From positions 310,001 through 374,000 of the forward strand of contig JAHFJM010000001.1 in the NCBI GenBank assembly GCA_023245935.1: DNA of 64,000 nucleotides. Reading direction: 5' to 3'. The notes beneath the pieces are model-generated. The model was given only the letters and a program-made list of their open reading frames with translations. It searched no databases and was not told the origin of the DNA. The stretch's first letter is position 1, and every line of letters begins with the position of its first letter. Position numbers and translations under genes: made by a program. The DNA is from Candidatus Peribacteria bacterium (GTDB lineage Bacteria; Patescibacteriota; Gracilibacteria; Peribacterales; Peribacteraceae). Positions 48,223 through 55,849 of the stretch are shown piece by piece.

Positions 48223-49779
48223 TTAATGGATGAGATCTTGGAAAGCAGTGTAGTGATAATCCTTCCCGAGGACGATGACAAGATCGGGTTGCTCTTCGGC
48301 GAATGCAGCGGGATCCGGAGTTTTATTGTCGGTCATGCCGAGGAGCGTCTGCAGAAGCGAGACTGATGTGCTCACATTCGCGGCGATCTTCTCATTCGAT
48401 GTATTCGGACGAACGGCGATCCATGAATGATCGAAGGAGGGGTTCTTGGTTTTGCTGAAATTGCGAGTCTTGATCACATTGAAACCGTACCGGACCATCT
48501 CATCGCCAAGCAGGCGTGCAGAGCCGGATTTTGCACCGGCATTGAGAATCAGAACGCTTGGAGGATGAATGAATGTTTCACGATTGTTGATCAGCAGCTG
48601 CACGAATTTCTGGATCTGTGTCCATGTGACCGGGAATTCCGGAATCGAAACGGGGAGGAGAACCGACGCACCGTCGAACTGTTCCCGTGGCGGAGAGTAC
48701 AGGAAGCCGCCGGGAGCACTCAGCCCTCCGTAGAGAGCGTTCTGATCCGAGAGTTGATCACTCACCACTTTTTCCCGATCAATCGTTTTCCCGAGTTCCG
48801 TGAGCCCGAGAAGTTCACGCGTTTCAAATGTCGTCTGCATGTTCCGCGCGATGATGCTCATGATCTCGCTCACCTTGCTGAGATTCTTCAGGAATCCCAT
48901 GCTTTTGGCTTTCTCCGATGCGGCAAGGATGATCTGCTGCTGCCTGCCCGAGCGGGAGAAGTCACTGGTCGAGTGACGGCTTCGCGCATACTTGAGCGCA
49001 GTGGCACCACCCAGATGCTGCGGTCCCTTCGCGATCGAAAAGGTTTCGTAGGTGTAGTTTTGTCCCGGGTACTCGGGATCGACGAGATCTTCGGGAACGA
49101 CGATGTCGATGCCGCCGATCGCGTCGATCGCCTGCTCGAAGCCGGAGAAATTGAGCATGATCGCTCCTTGAATCCGGATTCCGAGGAAAGTGCCGACTTC
49201 TTTTGCAAGTTGTCTCATGGATTCTTCGGCTGCGTCTCCTTCCTTCATCCCGCCTCGCCGAAGTTGGTTCTTGTAATCACGGTAGAGACTGTTGATGCGT
49301 CCCGCGCCCATCTTCTCGGTGGAGAGCGCGTAGAGATCGCGCGGGAGAGAGACGAGTACCGCACTCTTCGTCTTCACCGGATCCAGACTTGCCACCATGA
49401 GGGTGTCTGTCAGATCGACGCCGTCGTGGTCCTTGTCTCCTTCTCCGAGGAGCAGAACGTTGGTGAACCCGTGTTCATCCTGACCCGGAGAACTGCTGAC
49501 GGCGGAGACCATGCTCCCAAGGGAGATCGCCTTCAGCCGGACGAGAATCTTCAGTGCACCGATCAGAAGCATCAGAATCAGGAGACCGGAGAGAAGAACG
49601 GCAATCGTGCGCTTCAACATTCGAACGCGCTTCTGCCCCTTCTCTTCGTCTTCCTCGCGGTGTTTCGCTTGGTGGTAGAGATGGACTGCGGCTTCGAGAA
49701 TACCCGTGCCGATCATGGCAAATTTCCGGAATCTGTTCGGTTTCTTCTCCTGGCGGATAGGTCTGGAGACAAAAGACAT
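48223..49779 (-). CDS. LytR-CpsA-Psr (LCP) family protein with LytR_C domain
   Basis: LCP proteins transfer lipid-linked polymers onto peptidoglycan or other envelope acceptors. This 518-residue protein has a basic cytoplasmic part, one membrane helix (about 58-80), the LCP domain (about 105-285: NVLLLGEGDKDHDG, DTLMVASLDP, LVSLPRDLY, RINSLYR, YARSRHSTSDFSRSGRQQ with the conserved Arg pair), and a C-terminal LytR_C domain (about 405-515: PSVLILNAGAKSGSARLL). It could attach the glycan made by the WecG/epimerase/ligase genes. TAGAAT ends 7 nt before the ATG. Confidence 0.92.
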   Translation of the reverse strand: MSFVSRPIRQEKKPNRFRKFAMIGTGILEAAVHLYHQAKHREEDEEKGQKRVRMLKRTIAVLLSGLLILMLLIGALKILVRLKAISLGSMVSAVSSSPGQDEHGFTNVLLLGEGDKDHDGVDLTDTLMVASLDPVKTKSAVLVSLPRDLYALSTEKMGAGRINSLYRDYKNQLRRGGMKEGDAAEESMRQLAKEVGTFLGIRIQGAIMLNFSGFEQAIDAIGGIDIVVPEDLVDPEYPGQNYTYETFSIAKGPQHLGGATALKYARSRHSTSDFSRSGRQQQIILAASEKAKSMGFLKNLSKVSEIMSIIARNMQTTFETRELLGLTELGKTIDREKVVSDQLSDQNALYGGLSAPGGFLYSPPREQFDGASVLLPVSIPEFPVTWTQIQKFVQLLINNRETFIHPPSVLILNAGAKSGSARLLGDEMVRYGFNVIKTRNFSKTKNPSFDHSWIAVRPNTSNEKIAANVSTSVSLLQTLLGMTDNKTPDPAAFAEEQPDLVIVLGKDYHYTAFQDLIH

Positions 49780-49824
49780 CGCAAGGATTCTACCCGTGAT
49801 GATGGAAAACTTCTACCGTGTGCA

Positions 49825-49852
49825 TAAAAAAGACCCCGCTTCTGCGAGGTCT
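49825..49852 (-). terminator. Rho-independent terminator after the zinc-ribbon gene
   Basis: Minus strand: AGACCTCGC-AGAA-GCGGGGTCT followed by TTTTTT; 9-bp stem with one mismatch. Confidence 0.8.
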
Positions 49853-49871
49853 CTTGATGTCGACTGGAAGC

Positions 49872-50165
49872 TTACATTGCTCCACCCGTACCCTTCTCTG
49901 CCTTGAAGCAGTTGAGGCACAGAACCGGACGACCGCCCTCGGACTCCGGGCGTGGCTTGAATGGAACCTCGCATGCCGTGCCGCACTTGGCGCAGGTTGC
50001 GGGGAACATCTGCCTCGTGGCATTGCGGTCCTGCTTGCGCTTGTCGCGACAGTCCTTGCACCGTTGAGGAGCAGCGAGACCGCGCTCTGCGTAGAAGGCT
50101 TGTTCACCCTCGGTGAACGTAAAGGCTGCGCCGCAATCGCGGCAGGTGATCTGTTGATCAGCCAT
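49872..50165 (-). CDS. Zinc-ribbon protein with four Cys pairs
   Basis: A 97-residue basic protein with two zinc-ribbon units: ITCRDCGAAF...RCKDCRDKRK and ATCAKCGTAC...VLCLNCFKAE. The first unit (FTFTEGEQAFYAERGLAAPQRC) matches a CxxC-x(n)-CxxC domain often seen in CPR and cyanobacterial proteins of unknown role, possibly binding nucleic acid. It has two minus-strand promoters (TACAGT with TTGACG 17 bp up; TACAAT at 50226-50231) and a terminator, so it is a single-gene transcript. Confidence 0.8.
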   Translation of the reverse strand: MADQQITCRDCGAAFTFTEGEQAFYAERGLAAPQRCKDCRDKRKQDRNATRQMFPATCAKCGTACEVPFKPRPESEGGRPVLCLNCFKAEKGTGGAM

Positions 50166-50274
50166 AAAAAGAAAGAAAGAAAGGAAGTAAATTGCACACG
50201 TTCCTTCTTTTCTAGCTTCTTCGGGATTGTATTCCGCGGGTCAGACTATTCGAGAGAGGTCGTTTTGCACTCTC

Positions 50275-50303
50275 ACTGTATTCCTTTGACACGGTTTCGT
50301 CAA
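50275..50303 (-). promoter_or_regulatory. Sigma-70 promoter upstream of the zinc-ribbon gene
   Basis: TTGACG (50298-50303) and TACAGT (50275-50280), 17 bp apart on the minus strand. It gives a leader of about 100 nt. Confidence 0.55.
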
Positions 50304-50317
50304 TAGAACTTGACAGT

Positions 50318-50731
50318 TCAGCTCACCCAAATCCCCAGCACCGTCACCGCTGCTCCGAACAGAATGCCGCCGATGACTTCTTTCAGAGAGTGTCCGATGC
50401 GTTCCGAGAGATGTGTTTTCTTCTGGAGCAAGTTGATGATCTTCGCCTGCTCGCCGATGGCATGACGTGAAGAGACTGCGTCGTAACACACGAGACATGC
50501 GAAGACGAAACTGATGGCAAATTCCACCGATTCAAGTCCGGTCTTCCAGCCGACGACCATCAGGAGCGAGGTCACGAATGCCGCGTGACTGCTTGGCATG
50601 CCGCCCGGACGAAACAGTCCCTCGTGCCATGCACCGCGTTCGATGCCTTCCGTGAAAATTTTCAGCAGCTCGGCGGAGAGTCCGACTGCGAGAGGGATGA
50701 GGAAGAGGTAGTGGCTGAGGAGGAAGTGCAT
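50318..50731 (-). CDS. Divergent PAP2-family membrane protein (DUF212 type)
   Basis: A 137-residue membrane protein with four helices. The GGMPSSHAAFVTSLLMVV and YDAVSSRHAIGEQA motifs match the DUF212 group of acid phosphatase/vanadium haloperoxidase-related proteins. Typical members are 140-150 residues. A role in dephosphorylating lipid carriers such as undecaprenyl diphosphate is possible but unproven for this group. The ATG is followed upstream by word-repeat DNA. Confidence 0.85.
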   Translation of the reverse strand: MHFLLSHYLFLIPLAVGLSAELLKIFTEGIERGAWHEGLFRPGGMPSSHAAFVTSLLMVVGWKTGLESVEFAISFVFACLVCYDAVSSRHAIGEQAKIINLLQKKTHLSERIGHSLKEVIGGILFGAAVTVLGIWVS

Positions 50732-50736
50732 AACGA

Positions 50737-50798
50737 AATGTAGAATTTAGAATGTATAATGTAGAATTACTGTCATTCTACATTCTTCATTCTACATT
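50737..50798. repeat. Word repeat with inverted copies (AATGTAGAAT / ATTCTACATT)
   Basis: Two to three direct copies of AATGTAGAATT and two inverted copies ATTCTACATT. The inner pair can form a 10-bp hairpin with a 7-nt loop. The same word lies at 13957-13984. Confidence 0.7.
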
Positions 50799-50832
50799 AA
50801 AAAAAGAGCGCCGATTGCTCAGCACTCTCTTT
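50799..50832 (-). terminator. Rho-independent terminator after rplL
   Basis: Minus strand: a stem of the type AAAGAGaGTGC...GCGCTCTTT followed by seven T. It lies 14 nt after the rplL stop. Confidence 0.75.
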
Positions 50833-50845
50833 AAGATTCCAAAAA

Positions 50846-51238
50846 CTACTTCAAGGTTACTTTCCCTCCCGCTGCTTCGATCTTCTTCTTCATATCGTCT
50901 GCAGCTTCCTTGGCAACACCTTTCTTGAGGATGGACGGAGCCTTGTCGACCAAGTCTTTGGCTTCGCCAAGTCCGAGCTGCGTGAGTTCGCGAACGACTT
51001 TGATGATCGCGATCTTCTGTGCGCCGGTGTCCGTGAGTTCGACGTCGTAGCTGGACTTCTCTTCTGCGGCTGCTGCGGCAGGGGCAGCTGCTGCGGCTGC
51101 GGCAACGGGAGCGGCGGCGGAGATGCCGTACTGCTTCTCCATGAATTTCACGACGTTATTGAGCTGGATGACATTCAGCTTCTCGAGTGCGTCGATCACT
51201 GCTTGTTCCTCTTTTACGAGGGTGAGTGCGTCTGACAT
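50846..51238 (-). CDS. rplL: 50S ribosomal protein L7/L12
   Basis: The stalk protein that recruits translation factors. The N-terminal dimerisation helix pair, an Ala-rich hinge (about 40-60) and the C-terminal globular domain (YDVELTDTGAQKIAIIKVVRE at about 66-86, LGLGEAKDLVDKAPSILKKG) are all typical. Length 130. The ATG follows TTTTTCCCCTCATTCCT. It is 33 bp downstream of rplJ. Confidence 0.97.
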   Translation of the reverse strand: MSDALTLVKEEQAVIDALEKLNVIQLNNVVKFMEKQYGISAAAPVAAAAAAAPAAAAAEEKSSYDVELTDTGAQKIAIIKVVRELTQLGLGEAKDLVDKAPSILKKGVAKEAADDMKKKIEAAGGKVTLK

Positions 51239-51271
51239 AGGAATGAGGGGAAAAAGAGGGGATAAAATGGA

Positions 51272-51859
51272 TTACACGGTTGGTGCTGCTGCCGGAGCGG
51301 CTTCAACAGGAGCAGCGGCAGATACAGGAGAAGCACTCGCTTTGTTCTTTGCGATCTCGCTGAGCAGTCTTGCAAATCCGGTGAGCGGGCTGCTGCAAGC
51401 GGAGGCGAATGAAACGAGCGGGCTTCGGCACATCGAGGCGAACGTTGCGAGGAGAACAAGCTTGCTCGGGATGACGGCGAGATCATTGGCTTCGGTCTTG
51501 CTGAGAATGCTTCCCGAGAAGACACCGCCGACCAGTTTTACCTGAGCGTGCGTCTTTGCGAACGCGAAGGCAATCGATGCTCCTGCGGTCGGCTCCTTCA
51601 TGCTGAACAGACAGGCAACGGCGCCTGGGAGCATGGCATCGGAAATTTCAGGAAGTTTGGCTTCTTTTGCGGCAATCTGAATGAGAGATTTCTTTGCGAC
51701 TTGCATCTCCGCATGTTCTTTCTTCAGTTCGCTGCGAAGCTTCGTGATGTCGGCGACCGTCAGTCCGATGTACTGCGTGAAGATGACGGAGGATGCTTTG
51801 CTCATCTTCTCCTTCAAATCGGTGATTTGGGCTGCCTTCTGCGACCTTGAGAGTGCCAT
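51272..51859 (-). CDS. rplJ: 50S ribosomal protein L10
   Basis: Anchors L7/L12 to the 23S rRNA. The 195-residue protein has the L10 core (LKEKMSKASSVIFTQYIGLTV, ELKKEHAEMQVAKKSLIQIA, KLVGGVFSGSILS, LLATFASMCRSPLVSFASAC) and an Ala/Pro-rich C-terminal tail longer than usual. ATG 51859 follows TTTGGTCCCCCACTCCCGT. Upstream is an L10 leader with attenuator; downstream is rplL. Confidence 0.95.
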   Translation of the reverse strand: MALSRSQKAAQITDLKEKMSKASSVIFTQYIGLTVADITKLRSELKKEHAEMQVAKKSLIQIAAKEAKLPEISDAMLPGAVACLFSMKEPTAGASIAFAFAKTHAQVKLVGGVFSGSILSKTEANDLAVIPSKLVLLATFASMCRSPLVSFASACSSPLTGFARLLSEIAKNKASASPVSAAAPVEAAPAAAPTV

Positions 51860-52020
51860 ACGGGAGTGGGGGACCAAAAAAAAGCTGATCTCCGTCCGGG
51901 AGACCAGCGAGGAACACGGCACGATCCACCAAGCCGGAGCCGGGTGAGCGCTGCTGTACTCCTCGGGAGGGTTTACGTTCAGCCTGGGGCCTAGTACCTC
52001 CGGTCTTCGGACTTGAGCCA
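51860..52020 (-). ncRNA. L10 (rplJ) leader RNA
   Basis: The leader between the promoter and rplJ contains the conserved-looking core CCGAAGACCGGAGGTACTAG, and later CCTCCCGAGGAG, which match the L10-binding leader that controls rplJL in many bacteria. Its last 32 nt form an intrinsic terminator, so control by attenuation is likely: free L10 binding would favour termination. Confidence 0.75.
51876..51907 (-). terminator. Attenuator terminator in the L10 leader
   Basis: Minus strand CTGGTCTCC-CGGAC-GGAGATCAG (one G-U pair) is followed by eight T, 17 nt before the rplJ ATG. Confidence 0.75.
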
Positions 52021-52048
52021 AGTATACTCAGAAGATCGGAGATGTCAA
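52021..52048 (-). promoter_or_regulatory. Sigma-70 promoter for rplJ-rplL
   Basis: TTGACA (52043-52048, perfect) and TATACT (52021-52026), 16 bp apart on the minus strand. It is back-to-back with the relA promoter. Confidence 0.75.
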
Positions 52049-52061
52049 ATGGTTTTTCTGT

Positions 52062-52067
52062 TATACT
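52062..52067 (+). promoter_or_regulatory. Extended -10 box of the Rel gene
   Basis: TGTTATACT has the TGn extension and ends 10 nt before ATG 52078. Confidence 0.55.
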
Positions 52068-52077
52068 CGGTTTTCCC

Positions 52078-54021
52078 ATGTCTTCCGCTTCCACTTCCAT
52101 TGAGGCGATGCTGGAACCGCTTCGGAAGGTCATTCCGTCGCTCGATGACGTGCGCCTTCGCAAGGCTTTTTCCTCTGCACAGACTGCCTACGGTGATCGT
52201 CAGTACGAACTGATGGACGGGGTGACGCTTCTGTCCCATGCCGTCGCAACGACGGAGCGACTCGCCGAATTCTGTCCGGATGAGGACGCGCTGATCGCCT
52301 GCTTGCTGCAGCACACCCTTCGAGTACCCGACTGTTCGCTGGATTCCATCGCGAAGGAATTCGGTCGCGGGGTTCGGGATATGGTCAGCCGCATTCACCT
52401 CCTCTCCCACCTGAGCACCAGTGACTGGCGGAAGTCCGTCGATGACATGAAGATCATGCTCGTGTCGGTGTCCGATGACGTGCGCATTCTCCTGATCACG
52501 CTCACGGTCACCGCGTATGCTGTATCGCATATTGCTCTTGTGAAGTCGAAGTACCGAAGCCGTTTATGCCGTCAGTCGCTCCAGCTCTTCGCACCGGTTG
52601 CGGCGAGACTCGGTATTTATGCTCTCAAGTACCGATTGGAACGGGATGCATTCCCCGAGTGCTACGCGACGGATGCCGAGCACATTGCGAATCAACTCGC
52701 GTCACTTCAAGACGAGCACGGCTCGTTTCTTCCGAGAACCGTTGCCGATCTGAAGCAGTTTCTTTCGGGAGAGGGGATCGATGCCGAACTGATGGGTCGT
52801 GAGAAACAGCCGTACAGCATCTTCCGGAAGATGCGCACGAAGAGCATCACGGGGCTCACGAAGATCACCGATCTCTTCGCGATTCGCGTGATTGTGCCGA
52901 CCGTGGGTGATTGCTACCAAGTGCTCGGGCTCCTGCATCGCATCGGCACGCCGATCTCGCATCGCTTTAAAGACTACATCTCGTTTCCGAAGCCGAACGG
53001 ATACCAGAGTCTGCATACGAGTCTGATCGGTCTTCCGAATGCTCCGAAGAACGTGATCATCGAGATCCAGATTCGCACGCGCGACATGCACCGCGAAGCC
53101 GAGTACGGCGTCGCCGCACACTGGCACTACAAAGAAGTGGGCAAGCAGGGAGGAGAAGTGCTTCGCTCGGCAAGCCATCTGCACATGAGCGATGTGCTGC
53201 TCCGGCAGCAGAGTGTCGGGTCGGTTGTGGAGACCGGAGAGAAATCCCGCAGCCGTCTGGTCAACGACATCTACGTGCTCACGCCGCGCGGGGACATCAT
53301 CGAGCTCCCGGAAGGCGCCTCTCCGCTGGATTTCGCGTTCATGCTCCATACGGATCTTGGACTCAAGTTCAAAGCCGCGCGCGTGAACGGACACATCGTT
53401 CCGATTGCCTACAAACTCGAGAACGGGGATGTCGTCGAGATCCAAACCCACAAGCATCCGCGTCCGTCCCTCCAGTGGATCGAGGAACTCGTGACACCGT
53501 CGGCGCGTTCGAAGCTGAAGGCGTATTTCTTCTCTCACAATCGTCCGCAGTTTCTGGAGAAAGGCAGAGAGAATGTGAATGCCGAGCTGATGACCCGCGG
53601 TCTCCCCGTGCTCGACAACGATTACACGTCGATCGGCACGTTCGACGGGAAAGTTCTGAGCGTGCGTCAGCGTGAGGATCTCCTCGTGAAGGTCGGTATG
53701 GGCTCCGTTCGTACTTCATCGATCCTCCGTCATCTGCCGATGACGGTGCCGAAAAAACCGAATGGTCGCGCAGCGAAAGCAACGACGAAGCAGCCCGGAC
53801 TCAAGCAGAAGTCGAGGAACGACCTTGTGTTGTTTGAAGATAAAAATCTCCAGATGCCGTACCGCTTCGCGAAGTGCTGCAGTGTCGACACCGCGATTCC
53901 GAAGCCGAAAGACATTCTTGGCATCGTTACCCGCGCAGGCATCGTGAGCGTGCACCGGAAAGATTGTGGGATGACGAAAGCGGCGAACAGCGAGAGGAAG
54001 GTGAAGATGAGGTGGGCTTGA
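52078..54021 (+). CDS. RelA/SpoT-type (p)ppGpp synthetase with degenerate hydrolase site
   Basis: Makes the alarmone (p)ppGpp. Residues 40-170 are the HD hydrolase domain, but the HDxxED signature is replaced (QHTLRVPD at about 79-86), so hydrolysis is doubtful. The synthetase domain (about 215-370) is intact: MRTKSI, DLFAIRVIV, SFPKPNGYQSLHTSL, EIQIRTRDMHREAEYGVAAH (seen as QIRTRDMH). A TGS domain follows (about 395-455: DIYVLTPRGDIIELPEGASP), then helices and a zinc-finger-like CCS...DCGM segment at the end. The C-terminal ACT domain of long Rel proteins is absent. ATG 52078 is chosen over 52042 because the -10 box lies between them. Confidence 0.9.
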   Translation: MSSASTSIEAMLEPLRKVIPSLDDVRLRKAFSSAQTAYGDRQYELMDGVTLLSHAVATTERLAEFCPDEDALIACLLQHTLRVPDCSLDSIAKEFGRGVRDMVSRIHLLSHLSTSDWRKSVDDMKIMLVSVSDDVRILLITLTVTAYAVSHIALVKSKYRSRLCRQSLQLFAPVAARLGIYALKYRLERDAFPECYATDAEHIANQLASLQDEHGSFLPRTVADLKQFLSGEGIDAELMGREKQPYSIFRKMRTKSITGLTKITDLFAIRVIVPTVGDCYQVLGLLHRIGTPISHRFKDYISFPKPNGYQSLHTSLIGLPNAPKNVIIEIQIRTRDMHREAEYGVAAHWHYKEVGKQGGEVLRSASHLHMSDVLLRQQSVGSVVETGEKSRSRLVNDIYVLTPRGDIIELPEGASPLDFAFMLHTDLGLKFKAARVNGHIVPIAYKLENGDVVEIQTHKHPRPSLQWIEELVTPSARSKLKAYFFSHNRPQFLEKGRENVNAELMTRGLPVLDNDYTSIGTFDGKVLSVRQREDLLVKVGMGSVRTSSILRHLPMTVPKKPNGRAAKATTKQPGLKQKSRNDLVLFEDKNLQMPYRFAKCCSVDTAIPKPKDILGIVTRAGIVSVHRKDCGMTKAANSERKVKMRWA

Positions 54022-54040
54022 TTGATTTGCTTCTCACGGT

Positions 54041-54083
54041 CCTCATCCCCCGTCCCCTTCTCCATCGGCTGGAGAAGGGGTGA
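54041..54083. repeat. Terminal half-repeat of the DUF559 unit (left)
   Basis: CCTCATCCCCCGTCCCCTTC and the bases up to GGGGTGAC form the same hairpin as the left end of the 116-bp element. The C-terminal codons of the DUF559 protein (TPSPADGEGDGG) lie in it. Confidence 0.75.
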
Positions 54084-54501
54084 CTTCAGTTATACAAATT
54101 TTAGGGATATGAATAATTTCTTCTGAAATTTTTTGTAAAACATTCGATAATTCTTCAAGAACTTCTTCGTTTTTGAAACGAATCACACGATATCCGTATA
54201 CGTTGATGATGTCCGTTCGCAGTTGATCGTATTCCTGCTGGGTTTCATGAACTCCGCCATCGACTTCAACAATCAATTTGTGTTCTTTACATAGAAAATC
54301 AGCGATGAACTGCCCGATGGTATCTTGCCTCTTCCATTTCGTACCCAATAATTTTCTATTTCTCAACTCCTGCCACAAAACATGTTCCGCACGCGTGAGA
54401 TTCTTACGCAAGTCTCTCTTGAATTTAAGTTTTTCTCTGTGCCGAAGAGCCTCACTTATACGCATAAGGATGAGTCTATCAGACATTTCTACTCTCTTCA
54501 T
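54043..54501 (-). CDS. DUF559-domain endonuclease (Vsr-like), copy 1
   Basis: A 152-residue protein of the DUF559 family, related to very-short-patch-repair and other PD-(D/E)XK nucleases. Core: LTRAEHVLWQELRNRKLLGTK, FIADFLCKEHKLIVEVDGG (the D and ExD positions), H near residue 105, then YRVIRFKNEEVLEEL. The gene is bracketed by inverted half-repeats (54041-54083 and 54507-54559). Its stop codon lies inside the left one, and its 5' region continues into the right one. Start could be ATG 54501 or 54486. Substrate unknown. The arrangement, TIR-nuclease-TIR, looks like a mobile unit. Confidence 0.85.
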   Translation of the reverse strand: MKRVEMSDRLILMRISEALRHREKLKFKRDLRKNLTRAEHVLWQELRNRKLLGTKWKRQDTIGQFIADFLCKEHKLIVEVDGGVHETQQEYDQLRTDIINVYGYRVIRFKNEEVLEELSNVLQKISEEIIHIPKICITEVTPSPADGEGDGG

Positions 54502-54506
54502 ACTTG

Positions 54507-54559
54507 GAGAAGCACGAGTCACCCCTCTTCGCCTCAGCGGAGAGGGGATGGGGGTGAGG
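54507..54559. repeat. Terminal half-repeat of the DUF559 unit (right), overlapping the tig stop
   Basis: Inverted relative to the left copy: GGAGAAGCACGAGTCACCCC, hairpin, then GGGGATGGGGGTGAGG. Reading on the minus strand, its first 26 bases supply the last codons and the stop codon of trigger factor. Confidence 0.75.
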
Positions 54560-55835
54560 ATTGGATCATTCCTTCCACCAACTTCTGCATCGTCTTCTCC
54601 CATTTTATGCGTTCATACGCCGAGCCGCCCTCTTTCTGATCCTCATCTGACAGAGGATGCCTGTGCTCCTTGGCATGTGCGATTTCGGCTTTCATCGCGA
54701 GGTGGATGTCGGTCGGGTCGACGTCGATCTTCTTCGCTTCCGCGAGCGCCTGCATGCCGAAGCGCAGCACGATGCGACTGTTTGCGATTTCTTTCATCTC
54801 ATCGATCACGGCTTTCTGATCTTTGTTCGTTGATTTCAGCCATTCTTCGACCGTCGTGTTCTGCTGCTTGAGGCGCTCCTGCAAATCGAAAACCATCTCC
54901 TGCACTTCCGCGTCGACGAGCTCCGGTGCGAGGTCGATCTTCGTTGCCGCTTTCACTTTTTCATAGAGCTCTTCCTCACGACGTTTCATCTCCTGACTTT
55001 TTCTCTGATTCGTCAGCATGTGTCCGATCTCTTTCCGAAGCGCTTCCGGCGTTCTTTCCGCTCCGAGACGCGACTTGATGTATTCCGTATTGAGTTCGGG
55101 CAGCTTCACCTCCGCGACGTCGGTCGCTTCGAGATCGATCGTCACTTTCTTTCCGCGAATTGCCGGAATGTCGTGATCTTTCGGGAATTCGATCGTTGCA
55201 GTTTTCTTGTCGCCTTTCTTCATGCCAAGCACGTGCGGCTCCAGCTCCGAGAGCAGATCTTCGTGCCCGAGCAGAATCGCATAACGACCGACGGTGAGTT
55301 CGTCGATCTGCTTTCCCGATTTGTCTTTCGCAGCCATGCTGAGTTTCACGCTGTCTCCCTTCTTCGCTTCGCGATCCACAGGCGTTTCGATGCTGTCCTG
55401 CATCAGCAGTTTCCGGAGGAAGTCTTCGATGTCTTTCGGTGTCGCGTCAGCGATCGTTTTCTTCTCGACTTTGATGCTGTCCGGCTTTCGCAGTTCCGCC
55501 GTCGGACGTTCGACGAAGACGATGCTGATCGTGAGAGGATCGAGCGAGACGACGCCGGCAGCCGGACGGATGATCGGTTTTGCTTCGCTGAGTTTCAGTG
55601 CATCTTTCATCACCTCCGGCAGGATTTGGCGAACGGTCTCCTCTGAAATGTGCTCTGGCTTCACTTGTTCACGTACGAGATGTGCCGGAGCCATCCCCTC
55701 GCGGAATCCCTTGATGTTCACGCGGTGTGCCAGTGCCTTGAGCGCACGGTCTTCCGCGGATTTCTTTTCCTCAGCCGAAACGACGGTGGTGGTTTTGATG
55801 CGGGCTTGTTTCAGTTTCTCAACCGTTGTTTCCAT
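54534..55835 (-). CDS. tig: Trigger factor (ribosome-associated chaperone/PPIase)
   Basis: Binds the ribosome exit site and helps new chains fold. The N-terminal ribosome-binding domain contains KGFREGMAPAHLVREQ (GFRxGxxP signature). The FKBP-like PPIase domain lies at about 155-245 (GDSVKLSMAAKDKSG, LLSELEPHVLGMKKGDKK). The C-terminal arm helices fill 250-425. Length (433) is typical. The last residues SSPPSPLR and the stop are coded by the DUF559-unit repeat, so the original C-terminus has been replaced. The ATG follows AACTCTCCCACTCGCC. secF lies upstream on the same strand. Confidence 0.93.
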   Translation of the reverse strand: METTVEKLKQARIKTTTVVSAEEKKSAEDRALKALAHRVNIKGFREGMAPAHLVREQVKPEHISEETVRQILPEVMKDALKLSEAKPIIRPAAGVVSLDPLTISIVFVERPTAELRKPDSIKVEKKTIADATPKDIEDFLRKLLMQDSIETPVDREAKKGDSVKLSMAAKDKSGKQIDELTVGRYAILLGHEDLLSELEPHVLGMKKGDKKTATIEFPKDHDIPAIRGKKVTIDLEATDVAEVKLPELNTEYIKSRLGAERTPEALRKEIGHMLTNQRKSQEMKRREEELYEKVKAATKIDLAPELVDAEVQEMVFDLQERLKQQNTTVEEWLKSTNKDQKAVIDEMKEIANSRIVLRFGMQALAEAKKIDVDPTDIHLAMKAEIAHAKEHRHPLSDEDQKEGGSAYERIKWEKTMQKLVEGMIQSSPPSPLR

Positions 55836-55849
55836 GGCGAGTGGGAGAG

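Noticed and set aside
48427-49827. Long plus-strand open frame of 466 codons
   Set aside because: It lies antisense to the LCP gene, whose domains are clear. The frame shows no motif, is very Arg/His/Asp-rich, and is explained by the codon bias of the real gene.
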